From positions 499,620 through 563,619 of the forward strand of contig JAYKAV010002673.1 of the NCBI GenBank assembly GCA_035582835.1: a DNA stretch of 64,000 nucleotides, in the 5' to 3' direction. The notes under the pieces were generated by a model. The model was not told the origin of the DNA. It searched no databases and was given only the letters and a program-made list of their open reading frames with translations. The stretch's first letter is position 1. Each line of letters begins with the position of its first letter. Below, in pieces: positions 13,531-26,970 of this stretch. Source of the stretch: Phoebastria nigripes. Taxonomy: Eukaryota; Chordata; Aves; Procellariiformes; Diomedeidae. Made by a program: the position numbers and the translations under genes.

Positions 13531-14581
13531 TATCTGGCTTTAAAGCTTATGCATCTAAATCTAGCCTCTCTTGGCGCTCTATGCTCTGTATATACATTTT
13601 CTACACTGAATGAAACTATAATTGTATACTAAATAAAATAATAATATTGACATTACGCATTTCCACATTGCTTTCATTTTCTGAAGGCTCTAAAAGCCTT
13701 CTAAAATGAAAGTGCATACAAGAGGCCAACTGAAGCACAGCCCAAAGCAGAACATAGCTTACCAGCAAACTGTGCTGGCACAGCAGTGCACATGAGGTGC
13801 CTGTGATGTTTGGACCCCTGAGGACACAGGGTATCGATGCTTCACAGCAAGGCAGGCACTCTCAAGCAGAGAAACTCTACCTCCTGACTAGGTGGCCAGC
13901 CAGGCAAAAGACTGGTAGCTCCCAGCTACGCACGCTGGCCAGTCGGCTAGAGAGCTAGGAGGTACTGGTGTTCGACTGCCCAGGGATCCATCCGAATAAA
14001 TACTGCCCACCAGGCTCGAGATACGCCAGACAGCACGTGCTGTGGTACGGCAAGCCTGTGCACGGCCAGCAGCTAGGAAAAGCAGAGCAAGGACTTGGGG
14101 GGAAGAAGTCCAGTGGGAAGGACCACCTTTTCTACCATGGAAAACAATCTCCCCTGAGGGATGTCCCCCTAGAGCATTTTGCCAAGTCGGTTCTGATAAA
14201 ATACGGCAAAGCACAACTCACTAAATGGAAACTACAGGAGGAGTTAAAGCAGACAGGATTTAATTAGCTGCTTTGAAATCTGGCCAAGAGAGCAGCAATA
14301 TACAAGACCTTCTTCTTCCTTTTAAAATAATGCTTTATTGATTCTATACTGATGAATAAAGGATCAAGATAAGGCAGGCTATGCGTTTTCTGTTCAATTA
14401 ATTTTTAGCAGAAATTCTTATTTTTGGCTTAAGATTTTTTGCAACATAGACCGACAAGTTTGAATTATCATTACAAAAATTAGGGAGGAGAAGAGAAAGG
14501 GATTGTTTTGTATTTTTGCCAAAACAAAATAAGTAAGCATTCAATTCTGGAGTGAGTGAGTGCCTTGTGGTTTGCTGATTC

Positions 14582-14608
14582 TTTTTTTCTTTTTTTTTTT
14601 TTTTTTTT
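14582..14608. repeat. Poly-T tract, T7-C-T19
   Basis: Homopolymer with one C interruption. On the minus strand it would be a poly-A, but no retroposon body was recognised beside it. Confidence 0.9.
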
Positions 14609-16212
14609 CACCAGAAGCTGATTTTACCACTCATCTCCATGGTGCTGTCTCTAGCAGCAGTCTCCCTAGCATGCTGGGGCAATGTATATGTAAAAAGTAA
14701 TGAGAAGCCAAATTTCAAACCGGAGCCTGCAGTGGCTAATTAGGTGTTTAAATATGGACTTAGCTCCTATCCAAGTTTGAAAATGGGATCCATGTTTAGC
14801 ACTTCCCTTGGCAGCCAGTCTTACTCTGGTTTCTCTTCTGTCTGGCTTTAGTCGGTCTGTGTTCGGTAGAGGTCTCCCATTTACACCCAGTGATACCATG
14901 TTTCGTGAAGAGCATTAAGTCAGCTCAGGGTACCCACTGAGTAATAGGGGAAACAAAATTGCTGCTCGGCATAGACCACTTCCTCCACACCTCCTGTGCA
15001 CAGGCTTTCGCGCTGCTCTCAGCTTTTTCTCTTTCATTAACGGTTGCTTTTGCATTATGCACACACGTGGAGGAAGCGGATACACCCCGACCGAAAGAAG
15101 GGTGCAGTGACAGCACCCTTTCCCTTTGCCAGCACATCTTGCTTCAACAAAAGGCTCAGAGGACCTGTGACTGTACTGACCGACCCACAGCTACATTTAA
15201 CCTGGCCGCTGCTAGCAGTGAAGTTTTCCTGACGTGGACCTCTTTCACACCGCGCTTGTCTTGCGCATGTCACCCTCCCCTCACCCATCACCACNCTCCC
15301 CAATTTCCAGCGTGTTAATTTGCCTGGAGGGCAGAGTGCACCAAGATCAAACTGCAGAACAACCCGATTGCTATGTGCTCCATTAAAAAACAAGTGATGC
15401 AAAATGTGGTGACATGCTGGGGTTTTTAATGAAAGGCCACACAAAATTTCAATATATGCCGTAGGATGAATCAGTGAATTAAGCAAAACACAGNCTTGCT
15501 GTATTAAAATGACTAAAGTTTCCTAATGATTTATGTATTAATCTTGCAATACATCATCACCACTGCTTAGTCAAGAATATAAAAGACTATTATTAAACAC
15601 TCATGAAGCTTTCATAGTCTTAAATTTTTTTTATCCAGGGAATGCAGTGCAACATTTTTCAAGATTTTTGATAGATTTTGGTGTTTATTTTGAAGCAGCT
15701 ACAGAAATATATTGCAGAATATAGGTATGTCCTTTCTGGTTATCATAAGCAGTTTCTTTCTCTCTTTCTATGATAAACCAAAGCCTGAGTCCTAAATATT
15801 GCTTATTAGATTTAAGCAGACTTCCTGACAGTACTACATATATTTATCCCATGAACACATTTGCATCAATTGTGATTTTCCCTCAATACAAAAAAAAAAG
15901 GAAAACATAGAGATGGAGAAAAGACAGAGTTGGAGAAATTAGAATACGTGTATTACCACTGAAAATTGCCAATTGAAAGGAACAAGCATATGCATTAGTA
16001 AAACAAAACTAAAATCTAAAGTGTTAATGTATCTACTTATTCAGATTTTGTTACACTTTTGTACAGTAGCTGTCCTGTTACCAACTACTACTATAGGCTA
16101 CTGTATAGTCACCCATTTCATACACATGCCTTGGTACTTTGGATGCTCACTGAATAACTATATTTCTTCATGTACATTTCTTTCATATACTTGATATGTA
16201 GCCTTAAAAAAA

Positions 16213-16237
16213 ATATATATATATACACACACATATA
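16213..16237. repeat. Short AT/AC dinucleotide repeat
   Basis: Alternating AT units change to AC units and back, preceded by a run of A. Confidence 0.85.
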
Positions 16238-19200
16238 ACAGTCAAGGTGGCCTTAGCATACCCCCGTGTATTTGAACTTGAATACACTGGTAGCTGTAAT
16301 TTGAGTGAATAAGGACTCAAGCATTAGGGACTCCTGAAGCGCCCTCATGACCCTGTGATGGACACGTTGGAAAGGAAGGCTACAAGACTGATAATTAAAA
16401 TTAGTGGTTCTATACAAGCTGAAAAGCAAGCTCCTCACGTCCTAGCTGGTCACAGCAGGGTTACTTAAGCAGCCAGAGGCAGATGGCACTTTCAGAGCAG
16501 CCCACCTTGCCCTTTAGTTCCGACCCACAGACAAAGACCAACCACATCTAGAGCTTCCCCCTGCAGTGAGCCCCTCGGTGCCACGTGCTGCTCACACACA
16601 GCTCTGGCCAAAACCGGGCTTTCTCTGAACTCTTTGAACAGTGGTAAAATAGCATTTTTCTTCTTAAAATTAGAGGAGAAGCATAAGGGTAGAGGCTCAG
16701 AGCTGGGAGATTCTCTCTCTCTTTAAAATGTTGGTGATGGTCTCACTAGCAGTAGCTGACTTCTCTACAAGTCAGTGACTCCTGCTTTGTGCTTAATCCA
16801 CAGTTCAGTAGGAGCCACAAGCTGGAAGCTGGGTTGTGGGGTTTTTTTAAAGACATGCTTCCCAACTTTCAGCACTTCACTGTATAAATACATAGCAGTC
16901 AGTGACTAGACCCTTGTTAGAGCTTGTAGGAAATGCAGAGTGAACAAAAATTAACTTACTGTCTTTGGAGGACTACATTTAGTGAAGGAACCTGGAAGGT
17001 CTATATTATAAAAATATTTATGAAAGGCAAAATAAGCAGGGGCTTGTCATCCTGGGCATTACTGTCATCCAGATGGAATCAATGCATCATTTTTCATTTG
17101 GCTGATCCCTCCTCCTAATGGCAGGAGGTGAGATGTCAAGAGCCCTCCTGCTCTACTGATTGCCTTGCTGTGTGCAGCTCCATTGCTGTGTGCTCAGCAC
17201 AGTTCTCAAATGTATGAAACACGGACTCAAAGGCTGGTCTTCTCAAAGTCTCACCAGAATCAGTATCTTAAAAAAAGTCTAATTTTTCTGTTGGCATTAA
17301 ATTGATGTTAATTCCAAATGTTTTCAATTATTTTAAATATTGATGGCAAGTTCAAGTTGTAATTACTATAATTCCATTCTCCCAGAAAATATATCTCTTT
17401 ATAAAGAATTATATAAATTGCCTCTTCTGAAGCATCATTTTTCTACAGTCAGTTCATATGATGCAGTGTTAAGTACTTGCTAATATTTGAAGTGGTATTT
17501 GAGCGTAATGGTATCCCTTCATTCAATTAAAAATCTCCATCAAACAAATGAATGAGTAAATAAATAGAAGCAAGGAAGGTTTTGCATTGCTGCAGCCAAG
17601 AAACAGATCAAGGCTCCAAGACCTACATTCTGTGTCCTGGTGACTCTCTTGAGTGATGGGGAAACATTGCTGCCACATATATTTTAGTATTATCTCTTGG
17701 ATAATCTGGATCTCGGGTTACTGAAGATTGTCACACATCTTTTAAGATTATCTCTGGATTATATCAAGAAGAACTCTGAGGCACTCTCCACCCACTTGTG
17801 GAAAGCTTCCTAGCTCTCCTGCAACAGAGCTTTTAAGTTGAAGGAAGCAATGGGTCTTCTTATGGTTTCTTCCACCAGAACGCACGTAGGGCCATAAAAT
17901 GGCCCAGTAATAACTTGAACAATCCCAAATCTTATTTCTGTTTCAATAAAATAATTTTAGAACAGGTATAGACTTTTCCATACCAGCTGCAGATTCTGGG
18001 CTTTTCATTCTGGGACTGAGAGGGAACTGTAGGGTCTGGTTGTGCATAATAAAGTGCTGCCAGTCATCTAATGTGGTTAGCAGATTTTCAGTAGACTACA
18101 TGAAATGTGTTGGTGTATATGTGAAGATAATGTAAGGTTTCATTTTGTGATGGGCTGAACCCACTGCACTGCCTTGGAGTTGAGGAGGCGCCGAATGTGT
18201 TCTGCAAGTGCAAATGTTCAGCATGCTGAAGGACTGGTCTGTCTTACCAGGAGGAGAAACATGGCTTGAATGTACACACAGACTGCAAAATCCTTTTTCC
18301 TCCAAGGTGTCCATAAATATGGTGCAGAAAGTCCTATGCCATCACACACTGTCCACAGAAGCAACACAAGACCATCAAGTCTGGCCCAACAAAATAATTT
18401 TGAACTTCTGCTTTTTCAAAGTTTTCTTACGTAGTGAGGATATGAGTATCACAGCTTCAAACTGAGAGGTAAAACTGACTAACTCCCAGTACATGAAATA
18501 AGACAAGGAACAAGCTCATAAAGAAAGTCACTATTTGTTAAAAACAGTCATGAGAAGTCTTCCCCTCTGTTGGAAGACAGCTAAGTTAAAGAAGAAATAC
18601 GGCTGAAATGCCAACAGGTACAGGACAAATTAAAATGTGGAAGTTTCCTGCACCCATGAAATGACTCATAGCCCAGACACGGCAGGAAAGGCTTTTGTTC
18701 GTGTGAGACCATACGTCACCAGCGGCCTTTGGCCACTGTCAGAAAAGATGCAGGATTTAAATAAGCATACGAAAGGGGCCTGTGAAGAGGGGGGGTCTTA
18801 CTTAAGGAACAGAAACACGTCAACTTCAGCAAACAAAAAAACCTGCTAGAAACGAATAACATACCGCAGCCCAAAGTGGTCCATAGCCAGCATTGCAAAG
18901 AGGTTATTTCAAAGTACCATACGGGACAGTGACAGCAATCAACTTCTCTACCATTTAGCCTTAGAGTTGGGTTTTGGTTTTGTTTTATAAATTTCCCAAT
19001 ACTGTGTCACCCTGGAACACTGTAAACAGAGATCTGTAATGGAAACCCAAGCATTTCCTAAGAAGGGGCATGGCATGGCTTGGGGCCAGAGCACATGAGA
19101 TCTCTTCCACCTCCAAACACACCAGGAGCAAGTGAAGTCGGGCAGGTTTGGCTTTCCAGGAAATGACGAGAAGTTTCATGTCCAAACCCTGAAAAACCAA

Positions 19201-20287
19201 CACACAGTTACAGAGCTGCCCTGCCCCAGCCCTCACTGAAAAAAGAATTAAAAGATACTGCTGCTTTGGCAGACTGATTGATTTTTGGTGGCAATTCACA
19301 TACTGAACACCCCCCTATTTGAGCTGAGAACCAAAAGTTTTCATGCAAAACTCGTAATATTTTAATTTGGACATTTCTGCAGTGCCATATTATAGCTAGC
19401 ATCACTGTTAAAAGCTCTTGAGCTTCTCAGAAAGCTACTGTGAGCCATGGTGCTCCTCAGTCTCTGTCCTTCTTGGGAGGCTGAGATGGTGCTGTGTACA
19501 GCCAGCGTCCACCTCCCATGACAAGAAATGCAGGAGAACCGCAGCACCTGACACATAACGAGAACAGAAGAAATGGATCATCGAAGCTGCAACTATATAA
19601 GACATTCTGGCAGTATTAAAACTCCTGGGGGCTAAAATATTTCATTTTTACAGTGACTTATTTTATTTAGAAAGTATATTTTTCCTAAAACCCACATTTT
19701 TTATAGAGAACTCGATTTAATCAAAAGACCAATTTTTCTTCACAGGTTTAAGTATTCAAATGCCTGGTCTGCTTTTGAACAGACGAAGTTCTCCTTCACT
19801 GAAAGAAGACGTTTAGGATGGGGAGCAGAGAAAAGGTTAAGAGTTATCATTTGTAATTGCAGAGGCAGAAGTCTGCCTTTGCCTCCCTTCGCTACAGCTT
19901 GTAATCCTTAATGGAGGTGGCAAGATCAGGGATGTATGGTTGTGGAGAACCAGAAGCAACAGCAGGGCTGAACCCAGAGGGGATCTGTGAAAGGCAGGCT
20001 GATCATTTTGAACGTTTCTCTTAACACGTTATTCCAGAGATTTACAGGCACATGTGCCAGCTTTCCCCAGCTACGCTAGGCAGCTCGAAGGACAACTCCG
20101 CTGAAAAGGTACTGTGAGGATGGTGGTAGTTAGAGTAATTGAGAGGAATGCTAAAATCGTTTGAATAATCACCCAGGACCTGAACTCCAAAGCTTTTAAG
20201 GTTCACTCAGCCTTAATGAGTCTTTTTGCTCACAGGGAGATGTTAAACTAACCTTCCCCTCTCAAGGGAAGTTCTCTTCTCCGCAAG

Positions 20288-20847
20288 TGTGCTGGTTTTG
20301 GCTGGGACAGAGTTAATTTTCTTCACAGTAGCTAGTATGGGGCTATGTTTTGGATTTGTGCTGAAAACATTGTTGATAACACAGGGATGTTTTAGTTACT
20401 GCTGAGCAGTGCTTACACAGAGTCAAGGCCTTTTCTGCTTCTGGCACCACCCCACCAGTGAGTAGGCTGGGGGTGCAGAAGGAGTTGGGAGGGGACACAG
20501 CCGGGACAGCTGACCCCAACTGACCAAAGGGATGTTCCATACCATATGACGTCATGCTCAGCACATAAAGCTAGGGGAAGAAGAAGGAAGGGGGGACATT
20601 CAGAGTGATGGCGTTCATCTTCCCATGGTGGAGCCCTGCTTTCCTGGAGATGGCTGAACACCTGCCTGCCGATGGGAAGTAGTGAATGAATGCCTTGTTT
20701 TGCTTTGCTTTACCTGTTAAACTGTCTTTATCTCAACCCACGAGTTTTCTCACTTTTACCCTTCTGATTCTCTCCCCCATCCCACCGGGGGAGAGTGAGC
20801 GAGTGGCTGGGTGGTGCTTAGTTGCTGGCTGGGGTTAAACCATGACA
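20288..20847 (+). mobile_element. Solo LTR (560 bp) of an endogenous retrovirus, with 5-bp target duplication
   Basis: The element begins TGTGCTGGTTTTGGCTGGGA and ends AACCATGACA, so it has TG...CA termini. It is flanked by a perfect GCAAG direct repeat (20283-20287 and 20848-20852), the footprint of integration. No internal retroviral sequence is present, so it arose by recombination between two LTRs. I recognise the sequence as a high-copy LTR family of bird genomes, but not the exact family name. U3 contains a TGACGTCA palindrome (20547-20554) and a TATA-like CATAAA (20564-20569). A GTTAAA near 20716 stands where a polyadenylation signal is expected. Orientation is opposite to DHRSX. Confidence 0.95.
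20547..20554 (+). promoter_or_regulatory. CRE-like palindrome TGACGTCA in the LTR U3, just upstream of its TATA-like box
   Basis: A perfect 8-bp cAMP-response-element consensus lies 9 bp upstream of CATAAA (20564-20569). The arrangement is that of a retroviral core promoter. CREB/ATF binding is the established reading of this motif; activity in this copy is inference, and the TATA-like box has C where a canonical TATAAA has T. Confidence 0.6.
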
Positions 20848-23800
20848 GCAAGTCCCTTTTGCCTTCTCTGTCACACAAGTGCAGTACATTAACTTCCAAA
20901 TTACCATTGTACCGTCTTCCCGTTTTGGGAAACAGCACGTCTGCGAGATCCACTGTCCTGTGTGCCACAGAGGCTTGACTTCACCCACCAACCCACTGTG
21001 CAGGGAGAGGCCGAGCAGCAGAAACACCCATATATCACATACCTCCCAACACGTTGCAATTTTGAACTCGTTCAGAAACACTGTGTCCTATTAAATCATT
21101 AACCATTATTAATAATCCTTTGTTAAGACCATTAATCCCTTTTAGACAAGAAGGAATTTAACATTGTGACACACAAAGTAGCTACATTTAATTTCCCTGA
21201 ATACATTAAAGTCCGGCGTTACCTTTGTGATAGTAGTGTTACACTGTGTTGTTGTTCTTCAGAAACCAATGAACCCTAGAAGCATTTTGATTAGACAGAA
21301 TGAAAATACACTGATGAATGTAAAATTAAAACTTTCCAAAGTTGGCATCCTGACTTAAATATTTCTTCATTATTGGTTGCAGGAAAGGCTAGGGATCACC
21401 TGTGGCCTGCAACAGGGATAAAACACATGCTGCATATGAACTAAAACTCTGTCTTTTGGATTGATGAATTGGTCTGTTGATATAATAGCCCATTTATTAT
21501 TTTTTAATTAATTCACAGAATTTGAGATCTGTGCCTTCACCAATACACTCACTTTCCAGGCCAGCAAGTCAATTTTTGCAATTAATGCTAATTGCTGCAA
21601 AAGCAAGGGATCATTTTGCAAAGCAGCAAATCCTTTTGCATTCATACAAAAAACATTTTGCAAAGAAGGACTGAAATACCCTTATGTAGGTGCATTAAGC
21701 GTTTGAATACTTATCATCTAACTATAGACAGGAAAACTTGGTAACCTGCTGCAGGCAGGCGATGTTTACCTGAATACAGCAGTGTGCTGCAGTTGGTATT
21801 TGCTCCTGTCAAGGGAACATGATTTATCTTGCAAATAGAACCAGAATATGCAACAAAAGTCACTGTGGGGAAGCTGTTTAAACAATACAACTCAAACAAA
21901 AACATACATTCCTTGAGTAAAATAAAATCTATAATAACATGTATCTATCTTGTTGTCTAGAACAATCTGTTATGATTACAATTTCTGTAGTTTTCACAGT
22001 ATTTTATTAGCAGCAGTCCAGTGACACAGGCCTTTATATGTAACTGTGAAAGACTTCTGTACTGACTAAAATGGATTAACAAATAAAAGGGTAATATTTA
22101 AAATCCCTCCTACTTCCTCTTACAAATTTTCCTTTGTTATTTAAAAATTTGGAAATAAAACAATAGTACTATGCTACTACTATGCTACATCAGCTTCATG
22201 TTTGCTTTTGCCTGAATTGAAGATATTGTATATCCCAGAAGTTCTTCCAGTCAGAGAGAATTAAGAAACTACAAGTGATAGATCAGTTGTGAAAAGGCAC
22301 TGAAGGAACCAACTGGGAATTTAAAAAAAAAAAAAAAAAGCTTTGAAAAAAATGTTGACTCATCAAACCATTCTTAGGGAAAAAAACTGTTTTAAACAAA
22401 TGTCCAGCTTAAAAAAAAAAAGTAATCTGAAACTGATGGAGATACCTTACTTCAACAGGAGGACTTAGAAATTAAAGGTTTGGAGTTTCAGTTTGATCAA
22501 CATTATACTTCAATTTACAAATAAATTAGTAATAAAATATTCTGAAATCACTGAAATCAATGGTTTTGGTCTGAAACATTTTCCAAAAGTAATTTGACAT
22601 ATTAATTTTTCATTGCTATTCATGGACAATATTTTCAAAATCTCAGCAATGCTGATGGGACAAAATCCTCAACTTTCTGCCCAAACTTAATACAACTTCA
22701 TTTACTAACAAACACCACACACACACAAGAAGTGAAGATGAAGGACACCACCCATCCAAGAACTGGAGGTCTCCAGGGAGTTTGCTAGACAAATTTTCCC
22801 AGCAGTATGTGACCCCTCCTGTTACAGCCCTTATGAACTGCCTAGCAGAGGAGATGAACTGGAGCTGCCTCCCCTCCCCAGCATCCTCCCAGGTCCTGGG
22901 CAGAGCTGTTTACCCTGTTTTACACCAGCTAGGAAGCACATATGGCAGCTGGGATTTTTGCAATTCCTTTCATTCAATCTCTATTGTCTCTGACACGATT
23001 CATGCACCAGGGCAACAGGGAGAAAATACAGAAATTATCTGGGGACTGTACCAGCTTGGAGAGTTACAAAAAACATCAGCTCCTTCTGCAGCGAGAGAGC
23101 AGAGGAAAGAGAGCAGAAAAAGTGTGACTAACTGTTCCTGAATATACAGGAGACATGAACCAGAAAAGGAGCTGTGTTACTGTGGCTGGGGAGTTCATAG
23201 ATCTGTGATTCACAGCATTACAGGGCCCATTTGGCATGCAAAAAGAGAGGATGATGAAAGGAATAGTTAGTCATGGAGACAAAGCTAGACAGAACACACA
23301 AAGATGCTACCCCTGGGAAAGGGAACATATTCAGGTGTGACCCACAGCCTGGGAAAGGGAATAAGGTCATCTTTTGTTTATTTTCCTAAAATTCCTGCCT
23401 ACTTCGATAGGTAGAGTACTTGAAGGAGTGCCCTCCATCCCAGCCTTGTAAGAGCACCATGAACTCCAGAGCACTCTTCAAGCCTATCTCAACCCAAGAG
23501 GATGGCACAATGTTCTTCAAGCTTTTTCTAAAACCAGAGAGCCATATTCTCTCATGACCATATTTTTTTCTTCTCTTACTTTAGAAAGTATTATTTAAGG
23601 CAGGCAAAGGAGGGAAAAAGGACATCCCAGCTATGCTGTTAAGAGTGCACAGTGTACTACCCTCAGCATGTAATTGCTGAAACCACCACTGTTGAAACGC
23701 TTGCAGATAGCGTTTCTGTTAAACTTTCACCTCCTTGAAAACAGTTGTATTCGAAGTAGGGATGAAGGAGAATGATTTGCCTTAGGGATCCCCTTGTCGA

Positions 23801-24017
23801 CTCATGTGATTGCTGTTGAAAACGGTCTGGATCTAAAAGACCACAAAGGTGTTTGATGTTCTTCATATATCCTTCAGCAAAAGAACTGGGAGAACAGTCA
23901 TTGCTCTTGTGCGTTTGCATTTTCAATAACACACACGAAACAAGCTATGCCCTGCCAGTTTGGAACAAGCTCTGTCCTGCCTTGATGTACCCATGCTGTG
24001 TCTCTTTTACCGGTGTG

Positions 24018-24440
24018 TGTGAAAAGGATGGGCAAGAAGGGGGAGAAATGACATTCGTAGGGGAGAAATAGGACTGGGCTAGGGGGAGAAGATAAGAGGA
24101 AGATAAATGGAGAGGAGGAAATGAACTGGTGAGCGGAAATAAGACACCCCCCACAAAAAAAGGGGGAAAAAATGATGAGATGATAGGGAAGGAAAAGGCA
24201 ATGGAGACAAAAAAGCTCAAAAGACACAGGTGAAGATGAAACTATGAACATAGAAATCAAGTAGGCAGGCATGAACAGAGAGATAACAAAGGAAGAAAAA
24301 TAATGTAAAATGCAAGGAAAATCAAGAAAAAAATTAAATTAACCCTCCTGACAAAAAGGAGCTGAAAAGAGAAATGTGGGATAAATCAGATGATTGGTAA
24401 GATGGCAGAAAACAAACCAAAGAGGAAACGTGGAAGGACA
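24018..24440 (+). repeat. Purine-rich low-complexity stretch
   Basis: The plus strand is dominated by GAGGAA, GGGGGAGAA and AAAGGA runs for about 420 bp with few pyrimidines. The minus-strand frames here (Ser/Pro/Phe-rich) are a consequence of the pyrimidine bias and not credible proteins. Confidence 0.7.
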
Positions 24441-25412
24441 GTAGCACAAGCTGCATTTAATACTGTTCACGGGACAGACCTTACAACAATTATTTGTTAT
24501 GCTGTTGCCCTGTGGTGACTGTGATATGGATGACTTCTGGCTTCAGAGCAGAACTCTGAGCAGCAAGTACAAGCAACGGGAGCGATGGCCACAACTGCGA
24601 GTGCCAACCCAGAGCCTCCTGAGTGCAAGAACAATCCCATAAAAAAATCTGTGGTAAAGCAGAGAACTGAGCCTCAGTTTACTGTCTCCTTTATGTCAAG
24701 ACAGTCTTCTGCCTTTCCTTCTCTGTCGTGTTTGATGGATGGATCCCTCCTCCGCCACCATCACTCACCTCCAGTTTGGACATTAGCGCAATCAAAATCT
24801 AGGAATAATGGGACAAGAGCATGGTAAACAATTCAGTCTGCTGCCACCGGTAATTTTTCCAGCACAGAGTACGGCCCCCTTTCTCCACTGTGAATAAATG
24901 ACTTCAAATTGTTTGCTTCCTCCCTGCAAGGTTAGGACTACCTGCCAATCTGGGAATATACACCCAAGTCGTGAAATGAATTATGGCCAGCTAGTGCAAC
25001 TCAAAATAAGGAAAAAGCCAGTATAAAATTTTTAGAAAGATTTCCCATTCACACAGGTGGCAAGAATGAGGGATGGCATCAGTGGGAAACTGTGGCAATT
25101 CATGGAACACTATCATATCACAGTGCTCAACATGGGTGTCTTTACCGCATCCATTAAAGCTCTTAAATGCTGCTCTGAATCACAAGGCGTCTCCGAGGCC
25201 CNGTGGTGTAGGCAATGCCTGTGTATGGTACCCCGCAACAGTCCTCCAGGGTTGCTAAACCACCCNCTCACGCTGTAGGCACACACTCGAACACACCAGC
25301 GATCTCACTGTTTTTAGCAGCACCGTTTATGCGATAAAACTATTTGCCCGAGTGGGGGCTTATTGGCAGTTAGGCTAAAAAAAAAANCCAGGAGTATCTT
25401 CTTCTGCCTGAA

Positions 25413-25615
25413 CCAATAAAATGTTTGGAGCTGAATCCACAGCCCCTCTGGGTCCCACCGGTGCCTGTGTGCTCGGAAAGCTGGCACCGCTGCTGCCCCC
25501 GTGCAATTCAGAGCATCCATGTGGGAAAGAGCAGGCAAAATCAGCCAGAGTCTATCATCCTTTATGGCTCTTCTTACACCAATAAAGTTGAAATGTAAAG
25601 GGCGGGGTTTGGCGC
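25413..25615 (+). promoter_or_regulatory. Possible intronic promoter-like cluster: two CCAAT boxes, GC box and E2F-type site
   Basis: CCAAT motifs occur at 25413-25417 and 25579-25583. GGGCGGGG (25600-25607) is immediately followed by TTTGGCGC (25608-25615), an E2F-type consensus. The combination is seen in cell-cycle promoters, but short motifs occur by chance and no transcript start can be shown here. Confidence 0.25.
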
Positions 25616-26429
25616 AAAAGCTGCAGGTAAATCTCACTGGTATATTATTATTTTTCACATCAGATTGGTCAGGTTCATGCTCAACCATAACTTTCCTAAC
25701 TGAAACATTTCTGGTTCCTTTAAAATACAAGTTAATAATGATGAATCACAGGTAAGGATGATCCTAAATTAAAGAGGCACAGTACAAGGCTTTGCTATAA
25801 TCAAGGAAACTACTGTTATCTAGAGACACAGAACAGCCACATTTCATTTTGCATTCTGCACTTTAGCCCAAAGAAATACTAATTACATTCCCCTTAGCCC
25901 CCTTGCGTGGTGCCATCCAGCACATGCCCATCAGAAACAATGAATACATACATCAAGTGAAGAGTAAGGGTAATTTCCTGTGGTTGTTTTACAAGCAAGA
26001 GATTAAACTGCCATTACCCTGCAGAGTTTAAACAATGTGCTTGTAATAAAACTGATGCCGTAGTATGTAATCAGAAGTCAAACAGAAAGTTTGACATGCT
26101 TAATGCAGCATTCATATGTAAAATGTCTGCAGTGGAAACAGCCCAGCCCTCTAATTTCAGTCTTTGTTCCAAAATGAAACCTCAGGCCAGGTGCCTCTGA
26201 ACACATGCTGACGTCCCTGTCAAAGGACGGAGACAGAATTTCTCCATGGAAATGATGCAAAAGTCAGCCTGGCTCTGTGCAGGCAGAAACGCTCTGGAGC
26301 CCATCAGAAGACAGGCTCTGTTTGAGCCTGATAGTAAGCACGTAATTGCCACACGTGACTGCATGGGGAAATTTTGAAATGTATCTCAGTTATCCTGCCC
26401 GATTAACTAAATTAACTAAAAAACTCTAC

Positions 26430-26970
26430 ACACTTCCTGTATGACCCCCACCTCGAATACTGTGTTCAGTTTTGGGCACCTCACTACAAGAAGGACATTG
26501 AGGTGCTGGAGCGTGTCCAGAGGAGGGCAATGAAGCTGGTGAAGNNNNNNNNNNNNNNNNNNNNNNNNNNNNNNNNNNNNNNNNNNNNNNNNNNNNNNNN
26601 NNNNNNNNNNNNNNNNNNNNNNNNNNNNNNNNNNNNNNNNNNNNNNNNNNNNNNNNNNNNNNNNNNNNNNNNNNNNNNNNNNNNCAAGCAACTAGCGATA
26701 GGACGAGAGGAAATGGCCTCAAGTTGCGCCAGGGGAGGTTTAGATTGGACATTAGGAAAAATTTCTTTACTGGAAGAGTGGTTAAGCATTGGAACAGACT
26801 GCCCAGGGAAGTGGTGGAGTCACCATCCCTGGAAGTATTTAAAAGACGTGTAGATGAGGTGCTTAGGGACATGGTTTAGTGGGCATGGTGGTGTTGGGTT
26901 GACGGTTGGACTTGATGATCTTAGAGGTCTTTTCCAACCTTAATGATTCTTTGATTCTATGATTCTATGA
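26430..26970 (+). mobile_element. CR1 LINE 3' fragment interrupted by an assembly gap (antisense to DHRSX)
   Basis: From about 26430 the plus strand encodes a CR1 ORF2 C-terminal segment ([19 protein letters not shown], then [14 protein letters not shown]), then runs into 140 N bases. After the gap come the block around GGAAATGGCCTCAAGTTGCG, the region encoding the C-terminal RLPREVV-like end, and a 3' tail of GATTCTTTGATTCTATGATTCTATGA ending at 26970, given here only as its repeat unit GATTCTAT. The tail is the diagnostic CR1 3' microsatellite. The left boundary is approximate. The gap is probably of repeat-collapse origin, so the true element length is unknown. Confidence 0.93.
26545..26684. 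other. Assembly gap, 140 N, inside CR1
   Basis: A run of 140 N bases within the plus-strand CR1. The CR1 sequence on both sides is in the same orientation, so the gap most likely hides more CR1 rather than a gene. Open frames that cross it are not evidence of protein. Confidence 0.99.

Noticed and set aside
23898..24272. Minus-strand Ser/Pro/Phe-rich frames of 124 and 91 codons
   Set aside because: They lie in a purine-rich tract whose complement lacks stop codons by composition; no domain is seen.
26416..26872. Several frames of 91-148 codons spanning the N block
   Set aside because: They cross 140 unknown bases and are made of CR1 sequence on one or the other strand.
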